Assembly (NCBI GenBank): GCA_030765065.1
Contig: CM060978.1
Coordinates: 57,998,421 to 58,062,420, forward strand
DNA from: Deroplatys truncata
Lineage: Eukaryota > Arthropoda > Insecta > Mantodea > Mantidae
Reading direction: 5' to 3'
Length of the DNA stretch: 64,000 nucleotides
This document shows positions 57,297 through 64,000 of the stretch, one piece after another (the first letter of the stretch is position 1; each line of letters opens with the position of its first letter). Position numbers and translations under genes: made by a program. A model generated the notes under the pieces. It was not told the origin of the DNA, searched no databases, and saw only the letters and a list, made by a program, of their open reading frames with translations.

Positions 57297-57630
57297 AATC
57301 CGAGGGAGGGCGACGATACAACCCTAATGGAGGGTAAACGCACCTTGGCGTTCACAGGGAGAATTTTTTCCAATGCGCAGGCATCCACGCCATCTGCCCG
57401 ACTCCTCTAGCAACGCCGGACTTGAAAACACACCTGAAATATGAAAGGGAGAGATGAAATTATAGGAAATAAATCGCGGTAGAGTACACCATCCCGGTAT
57501 TCGCCTACGCGAACAGGGTAAAACCACGAAAAACTCATCATCAGAGTGAGCAGCCACCAGGAGTCGAAACCATGACCTCCAGAATGCGGGCCACAGACTA
57601 TGCCGCATGAGCTATCCCGCTTGGTAAAAC
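57297..57630 (-). mobile_element. tRNA-derived SINE, copy 2
   Basis: Minus-strand order: a tRNA-like head at about 57630-57560 with GATAGCTCATGCGGCAT (A box) and GGTTTCGACTCC (B box with one extra T), then the core TTTTACCCTGTTCGCGTAGG at about 57525-57500. This core corresponds to TTTTCCCTGTCCGGTAGGCG in the SINE at 6063-6318. The tail boundary near 57297 is uncertain. Confidence 0.65.
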
Positions 57631-57805
57631 TTTCCGTACTCTTCCCCTTTTGCCGTTACCTAGGTCTGACTTTTTTTCATAGGCTAATGCGTGTCGTCGA
57701 CTTGAATTCAAACATAAGAGATTGGCTCATACATGGCTGGTGTGCTAGACATGATAAAACTTTCTGTCAACATTAAATAAACAAAAACACTACATGAAAC
57801 CAGAA
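57631..57805. other. Short unclassified interval
   Basis: No feature is recognised. Confidence 0.4.
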
Positions 57806-58130
57806 GAAACCGCTAGAGCTATTTTTTGAGAAAATCAAAAATAATCAAAAAATTTCCATATAAAGGATAGCTTGGGTTGGGGAGGATTTTCTTGAAAATC
57901 TTCGAGTCGCATCCTTGGAATATGCTGAATTTACATAGTAAGTTTGTCTTTTAACCGACTTTTCATTTTTCAGTTATGCTGTTCACAGACACGCGTCTGC
58001 GGAACTTTTTCTAAAACTGCTTCTTGGGTTCAGGGGCTTCAAAACGTGTATTTCCGCTGAAATCTCGGTAACAAATTTTTAAGTGGAATAAAATAATTCC
58101 ACCTCTTATTAGAGGTAAATTAGTAAATGT
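57806..58130 (+). repeat. R900 3' half
   Basis: It holds AGAGCTATTTTTTGAGAAAA, CTTCGAGTCGCATCCTTGGA and CAAAACGTGTATTTCCGCTG in R900 order; the final GAAAGTAAAAA is lost. Confidence 0.7.
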
Positions 58131-58192
58131 TAGTGGCTTCAGAAAGTCATGTGAATGTAAGATGGATTACGACGCTAAGGACTGTTACAGCC

Positions 58193-59830
58193 AAAAATCT
58201 AATGTGATACATTCATATGACTTTCTCTATCCTCTATCATTTATTAGTGGATATACAAATTATTGTTACTAAAGCTTACTTTTATACCTCTATAAATCTC
58301 TATAGTCAAATGTTTAAGAACTGGACGCAGTTATGCTGACCTTAAAATTCTATTCGGTTCCCATGACATTGAGAGAAACAACTGAATGTTGAAAGGGCTT
58401 ATGATGACCAAGAAATGAACAATTCGAACCATTAATAACGGATATCTCAGAAATGGCTTATGCCACACAAAAACGTTTTTGAAATAAATTGTCTTTTACA
58501 ATATCTACATTTTTTGTGCAGTGCGTTTCCGCTTAACGTTTACCAGTTATACAAGATTATACAAAATTCCTTTCGTATGAATAGGAAGATTCTGAACTTA
58601 AATTCCAAGTTTGGTACTTATCCGGCTTTTAGTTTTTGAGTTATGCTGTTAATAGACAGACACAGACACGGACATTTTTCCAAGAATGATTTATTTGGAT
58701 TCAGGGGCCTCAAAACATGTATTTCCTGTGAATTCTCGGCATCGAATGTTTTGGTGGAACGCAATACTTCCCCCTGAGATAGTTTTTATTGTCCTTGCTA
58801 CGTTATTTGCACCACGCTTTGGGCATCAATTTGTAGTAGAATGGTTCTTTATGTTGTTTGCTGTTACGTATGAATAGCCGATTTGAAGTAGTTTGTATTG
58901 AAGGAGTTGTATCGTATTTCAACTGTTGGGGAGCCGAACTTGTAGTAGTTTTAACAGCACTATAGTAAACAGTTTCCGGTAGCCTTAGCCCCAAATGTAT
59001 TTTTAGGTGGCCTTTGTCCCAGGTTTAAAAAATATTAACTTTGTAATTAAACTGTTTCTTTAAGTATTAAATATTTATGTTTGCCTCGGCTGCGTCAGTA
59101 TTATTGTTAGAGACATGGAAATCTTGGCAGGGCGTGATGCGATAAGAATGTAGGCTTACACAGATTTTAAGTTTTAATTCACTCCTTTTTATTTAATCCT
59201 TGATACAAATTAAATAGCACTTCACTGATATCGAGAGCTGTGAGATTCTTTTATTTAATACTTTTTAACAAGTATACTATTTTTCGTCTCACACGAATAC
59301 TAATTAATTTTTCGAGGACACATCTCGCATCCAGTTACAAACAGGCAACTGCCTAGACTTCAACCGTCTAAACTTGTACATTTCTGTATTTCAAGTCTCT
59401 GATTGGCTATTTTTACTCCAATAGAATACCTGCATTTAACTAAAGCTTTTTCTGGTTGTTGATTGCCTATATTTTATAAACTGTCGCTAAAATTACATTA
59501 ATGCTTCCAAGAATCACAAATAACATTTAAACTCTCAAACTCATTATTGCCTCAAGGTTACCTCATTGTTACCTTATTGTTAGCAACGTGTAACTTATTA
59601 TTCTCACAGCTCCTACATTATTAAATTACGTAATATATTCACATAACATTATTACACATGGATACAATAATATAAGCATATTACATACATTTTACAAATT
59701 ATTACATACACATATTGCATCAAGGCGGGCTGTTATTGAATTTACATATTATATAATTTGACTGAAATCATTTAAGTGTTAAAAATACTGCCTCACCCCA
59801 CTTACCATATGTAGTAGGGAAAGTAATAAC
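58193..59830 (+). repeat. R900 copy split by LTR L
   Basis: It starts CAAAAATCTAATGTGATACA. The R900 3' end breaks at CAATACTTCCCC (58774) and resumes at ACTTACCATATGTAGTAGGG (59800), ending GAAAGTAATAA. The pieces join exactly once LTR L and one CCCC are removed. Confidence 0.8.
58775..59795 (-). repeat. TGAGG-LTR copy L (solo)
   Basis: It is 1021 bp, TGAGATAGTTTTTATT to ACTGCCTCA on the plus strand, with duplication CCCC at 58771-58774 and 59796-59799. It is inserted inside R900, so the empty site can be reconstructed from other R900 copies. Confidence 0.92.
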
Positions 59831-60407
59831 GTTTGTCCCACCTATAATGACGTATTATTTCACGTGACTTCTAGCAAAGGACAAGACGTGTTCGATACGT
59901 GAAGTTGGCAATACTGATTATTTCGATACGAGTGTTAATCACTTAAAGCTACGACTGTAAAAGAAGCGAATTGAAGGCGACGGTTTAGTGCTGGTCCATG
60001 AAACACGCTACGAAGATAGCTGCCCGCTATATATTTAATGGAGTATCGGAGAATGGGGAGGGGGTGTCACGAAGGGGCCATTCCTCTTGTCCCTTCAAGG
60101 AAATAAGATTCTAAAGGCCTACCAGTGTTGCTACAACATACTGCTGATGAGTTGTACATGCAAAGGGCAATTCAAAATTGCTGTATTAACCTCTCAACCC
60201 AGAAATACATGATTCTGTTATGTTTGAGCAGAACAAGATATTTCCAAATGTACCCCTTTGAGTTTTAAGAATGTGTTTTGTTTTAAAATTTAAGGGAAGT
60301 GAGAAATAAATGAATTAAAAGAACCTAAAATATATGTACAGATATTTATATGATATAAAAAAGCCAACATTTCGTCATTTTCACCCAAAAACTGTCCCAG
60401 TGTCCCT
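59831..60407. other. Unclassified interval
   Basis: No domain or repeat is recognised. Confidence 0.4.
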
Positions 60408-60690
60408 TAAATTTTACCAGTTATACAACATTACGGAAAACTACTTCGGAATGAAGAGGGCTTCATATGCTAATCCCAGAAAATCCAAACTATACATTTT
60501 GTTTGAACACACACACACACACATACACATATGTGATAATCAAAATCGTTGGAGCTATTTTGACAAAATCAACTCTAACAAGAAATGTTGCATGTAAAGG
60601 GTAGTTTTGATGTGTAGAAACATTTTTGAAAATCTTAGGCTCGCATCTTAGGAAGGTGCTGAATTTAAATATCACGTTTGAAATTGTGAC
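60408..60690 (+). repeat. R900 middle fragment
   Basis: It holds CCAGTTATACAACATTACGG, TATGCTAATCCCAGAAAATC and GTAAAGGGTAGTTTTGATGT in R900 order, with an added CA microsatellite at about 60510-60523. Confidence 0.6.
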
Positions 60691-60855
60691 ACAGCGGTTA
60701 TGGCCCAAAGGTATCGCGAAGTCGGCATAAGGCAGTCGGAGGTAAACAAAGATAAACAGCACTCGCCAGCGTAAACACCAGAAACGCTATTTGGCAGATA
60801 ACCAGAATCTTCTGAAAGTATCCTTGTCCTGTCTCCAAAATGTATGTCCAGGAAG

Positions 60856-60858
<3 letters not shown>

Positions 60859-60922
<64 letters not shown>
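60859..60922. repeat. (ATT)n microsatellite, the LINE's TAA tail
   Basis: About 21 units. It lies immediately 3' of the minus-strand LINE, separated only by an AATAAA (complement of 60930-60935). Read on that strand it is a (TAA)n tail, as known for I-clade LINEs. Confidence 0.85.
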
Positions 60923-60926
<4 letters not shown>

Positions 60927-61099
60927 CTCTTTATTGTTACTTAAACTTTAAAGTCATATTGCGACTACTTTAGAATACACAACATGTTTACAAGGAAAAT
61001 AGAGTATTTTAAACAGTAATAGTACATACAACATTATATTCTCTAATAGGTGTGTTACACATTGTTATACAATTTTGTAACTTTCATATAGCTTAAAGT

Positions 61100-63240
61100 T
61101 CTTTGTTGTGCCGAATTTAAGGCGTCTAGGCGGTTGGGGATGTCACATTTTTCTCTGTGTTGTACATAGTGACGAGATGAACTGTGAGTTTGGATCTGCA
61201 GAGGTCGCATACAGGAGGAAGGTCACGGTTGAGGAGATGTTGATGCGTTATAGAGTATGTCCAATACATAGTCCAGTTAATACAACTTGGTCTTTGCGGT
61301 TAAAATGATAGTGTTGAAGTTTGGACTCGGAAATGTAGACATCGTGTATCTTGATTCTAGATGTGGCTTTTCATGTCGTTCTCTATTGATTAATGCAAGT
61401 CTTTTTGGTGAAGTTGATGAAGTCCGTGTGTGGGATTTTGAAGTCCTGAGGGGGGTTGTTTGGTGGCTTCTTTAGCTGCCTGATCAACTGATTCATTTCG
61501 CAGAATTCCGACATGAGACGGAGTCCACGCGAATGATACTGATTTACCTGAGACTAGTATTTGGTTGTACAGTTTCTGAAGTTCTTTAACAACGTTTTGG
61601 GGGTTGAGGTTTGTTGAAGGGATGTTAAAGCACTAAACGATTGGAGAATGTTATGTAAGTATATGTTCCAATGAGAGTTGAATTGCGAACAATTCACAAG
61701 AATAGACAGGAAGAGAGTTGGAGAGACTATATTGTATGGTATAATCAGGGAGTACCACTGCACATCCATTATGGTCATCAAGTCTGGATCCATAGAAGAT
61801 TTGAGTGTGTGTTGAATTCATGTACACAATTCGTTAAACAGCCGTTTGTAAGAAACACTATCTGTTGAAGATTTGCCTTGTCTAGCCAATGATGTATCAA
61901 TAAAGGGGCATGTGAGCCTCCATGGTATATAATCTGAGTCTATGAGACAAGGGAACATTTTAGGCAGAGTAATGTTAAATTTCTTGAAGTAAGACCGAGA
62001 GACGAGTGGAAAAATCTGAGGGTTGTGCTGATTCTGTGGCATTTTCGATGTTATTGATGGAAAATATGTAAGAGTGGACTAGAGATGATTGTCTGATTTC
62101 ATTACGTGTTGCGGATGATAGACTTGAGATTTTCCTTGAAGAAGATGGTTTTGTTATGTTATTTTGTTTTTTACCACGCTTTGGACGTCAATTTGAAGTA
62201 GTTTGTATTGAAGCAGTTGTATTATATTTCAACTGTTGGGGAGCCGAACTTCAAGTAGTTATTGGAACAGCACTATAGTAAATAGTTTCCGGTAGCCTTC
62301 GCCCCAAATGTATTTTTACTGTTTCTATAAATATTATATTTATGTTTGCCTCGGCCGCGTCAGTATTTGTTAGAGACACGTTGTTTTGGCGAAGTTGTGG
62401 TACGACTAAGAATGTAGGCTTACACAGAATATAATTTTTACTTCACTCCTTTTATTAATACTTGATACTATTAAAATAACACTTCACTGATATAGATAGC
62501 TGTGAGATTCTTTTTATTAATTAATTACACTTTTTAACGCGTAAACTATTTTTCGTTTCGCACGAATAGTTATTAAATCTCTCGAGGACACACAAGCAAC
62601 GCATCCAGTTATGAGCACTGTCTGCAGGCAAGTGAATTGATTTCAACCGTCTAAACTTGTAAATTTCTGTATTTGAAGTCTCTGATTGACTATTCCTACT
62701 CAAATAGAATACCTTCATTTAACTGAAGTTTTTTCTGGTTGTTGATTGGCTATTTTAAAAACTATCTCAAAATTTACATTATTTTTGCTCCAATAATGAC
62801 TATTAGCATTTAAAATTTAAAATTCATTATTGCCTCAAGGTTACCTCATTGTTAACAACGTTTAACTTATTATTCTCACAGCTCCTACATTATTAAATTA
62901 CGTAATGCATTCACATAACATTATTGAACATGTTTACAATAATATAAGCATATGCAATCACTCTTACATATATTTTACGAATTATTACATACACATATTG
63001 CTTCAAGTCGGGCTGTTATTGAATTTACATATTATATAATTTGACTGAAACCATTCAAGGGTTAAAAATACTGCCTCATCCTTCTAATTTGCAGCGGAGG
63101 TACGTTAGCTTCAATTTGTAGGCTCTCTATGGGACTGGCTTCTAAAGCAATTCTTAATGCCGAAAATTGTATTGGATCTAGCATTTTAAGAGCTGTGGTA
63201 CCTAAAATGTTCTGTGGAAGATTCCATTGGCTATATGAAT
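61100..63240 (-). pseudogene. LINE reverse transcriptase C-terminus and RNase H, broken
   Basis: It would have copied the LINE RNA at the chromosomal target and degraded the RNA strand. Seen: at 63236-63083 a frame reading MLDPIQFSALRIALEASPIE and VPPLQIRR, the thumb-side region of I/Jockey-type reverse transcriptases. Joining across LTR M minus one TCCT keeps this frame. Further on are PWRLTCPFIDTSLARQGKSS and YKRLFNEL (about 61930-61860), the linker before RNase H. The RNase H first motif, normally TDGS, reads FYGS (catalytic Asp lost). YSCELFAIQ keeps the Glu. WTPSHVGILRNESVDQAAKE keeps the His-x-x-Gly and Asp region. Several stops and frameshifts break the gene. Confidence 0.85.
62137..63078 (-). 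repeat. TGAGG-LTR copy M (solo)
   Basis: It is 942 bp, TGAAGAAGATGGTTTT to ACTGCCTCA on the plus strand, with perfect duplication TCCT at 62133-62136 and 63079-63082. It is inserted in the reverse transcriptase region of the LINE. Confidence 0.95.
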
Positions 63241-63440
63241 AAGTGTTTTCGCGAGTGAGTTGGTCATACAGTTGGTGAGCGATTTAGGTAGTGCAGTTCT
63301 GGTGCAACGAAAAGTGCTATTCTCCTAGCGAGTTTATGACAGCTGTGATGCGCAGTGAGTACTGCTGCTTCCGCGAGATATTGGAGAAGTCCTGTGATTG
63401 ACTCGCCAGCGAATGAACCGTCCGGAAGAAGTTGGAGTGA

Positions 63441-63595
63441 TATGAAAACTAAGTGAAGTGACAGAGGGCATTGAACTAGTTCATATCAGTGAAGTGATAA
63501 TGGGAACTAAGGGAAATGTCAGTGACAGTTCAAAAACTTGGCAAAGTCACAATATTTATCTGACTTCGTCTTCTGAAAGTGATGCCTTTAAGATA
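63441..63595. other. Short unclassified interval
   Basis: A GTGAAGTGA-rich stretch (about 63450-63530) with no recognised feature. Confidence 0.4.
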
Positions 63596-63702
63596 TAGGG
63601 GGACTTAATACTTGTATTTTTGGTAACATTTAGATATCGAATCATGGAAGAAATTCAATACCTTCTCGACTTCCTAGGTACGTGGCAGAGAAAATAAAAA
63701 GA
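63596..63702 (+). repeat. R900 3' end, diverged
   Basis: ATTTAGATATCGAATCATGG, then AATTCAATACCTTCTCGACT and GGCAGAGAAAATAAAAAG, match the R900 3' end in order. Confidence 0.55.
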
Positions 63703-63844
63703 AGTGTGAAATTCAAACTTGGAACATATGCCTTTTTACATATTTACCTGTTTCATTTTCTATCAATGGTTTTATTGTCCTTTCCCTTTTAAGTTGATAA
63801 ATGTTTATAGGATGTGTGCTGAAGGTAGGCATTCTACATTATAA
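63703..63844. other. Short spacer
   Basis: No feature is recognised. Confidence 0.4.
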
Positions 63845-64000
63845 AAATATGTGTTACATTCACAAGACTTTTTCTGCCCTTTATCGCTTATTAGAGGTAT
63901 ACAAATTATTCTAACGAAAGTTTATTTTCCAATCTACTATGTTTTGATCGAGATAAACCTTTAGAGAAATAACTACATTACACATTTCGTTATAGATACA
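63845..64000 (+). repeat. R900 5' end, running off the window
   Basis: ATATGTGTTACATTCACAAG, then ACTTTTTCTGCCCTTTATCG and GTTTTGATCGAGATAAACCT, match the diverged R900 5' part seen at 58193. Confidence 0.65.

Larger units (their letters stand above)
60859..63440 (-). mobile_element. I-clade LINE, 5'-truncated, split by LTR M
   Basis: Minus-strand non-LTR retrotransposon remnant. It has the C-terminal end of the reverse transcriptase (about 63236-63083 and onward at 62132), an RNase H domain (about 61800-61480), a 3' UTR, AATAAA and a (TAA)n tail at 60859-60922. RNase H plus a TAA tail fits the I clade. LTR M with its duplication TCCT splits it at 62133-63082. Everything 5' of about 63440 is missing. 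Confidence 0.8.

Overview
This 64 kb window looks like repeat-dense, AT-rich DNA from an animal, most likely an insect. I infer an insect from the mix of mariner, Tc1, I-clade LINE, tRNA-derived SINE and arthropod-style LTR promoters; species and order cannot be fixed from the sequence alone. I found no bacterial-type operon, no rRNA, no intact tRNA gene, no CRISPR array and no convincing intact host gene. Almost every ORF of 60 to 163 codons lies in a repeat and carries no conserved domain.

Two dispersed families dominate. (1) A 0.9-1.1 kb element running TGAGGCAGTA...TTCTTCA, called here the TGAGG-LTR, has thirteen copies on both strands. Six have perfect 4-bp target duplications, and none has an internal region, so they are read as solo LTRs. 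(2) A non-coding repeat of about 0.9 kb, called here R900, runs ATCTGATGTG...GAGAAAGTAAAAA. It is present in more than twenty full or partial copies, some rearranged with inverted ends, and is the substrate into which most other elements have inserted.

Layout. 0-8 kb: a fold-back mariner derivative, a TGAGG-LTR carrying a second LTR-like insert, R900 copies and a tRNA-derived SINE. 8-10.2 kb: a small MITE and a purine-rich block with repeated ATTGGT and AAGATGGCGG motifs. 10.2-12.1 kb: a 142-bp satellite with a three-monomer higher-order repeat. 13.8-15.3 kb: a 76-bp tandem array, also with trimeric higher-order structure. 15.9-17.1 kb: a decayed Tc1 element. 18-21 kb: a MITE split by an LTR, then a second LTR. 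21-30 kb: R900 copies, a Myb/SANT-like coding relic and a second fold-back mariner. 30-40 kb: old dispersed repeats, an LTR-like promoter block and three full R900 copies. 40-55 kb: the densest nested region, with seven LTRs, a second Tc1, a mariner with a dead catalytic site, a GC-rich retroposon with a 14-bp target duplication, and a perfect 319-bp tandem duplication carrying tRNA-like modules. 55-64 kb: more R900 and LTRs, a SINE, and an I-clade LINE (RT end, RNase H, TAA tail) cut by an LTR.

The parts do not form a pathway. They record successive insertions: R900 and LINE first, then Tc1, mariner and retroposons, then the TGAGG-LTRs. All transposase and reverse transcriptase genes seen are broken, so the window reads as a transposon graveyard, possibly pericentromeric or otherwise heterochromatic given the two satellite-like arrays.
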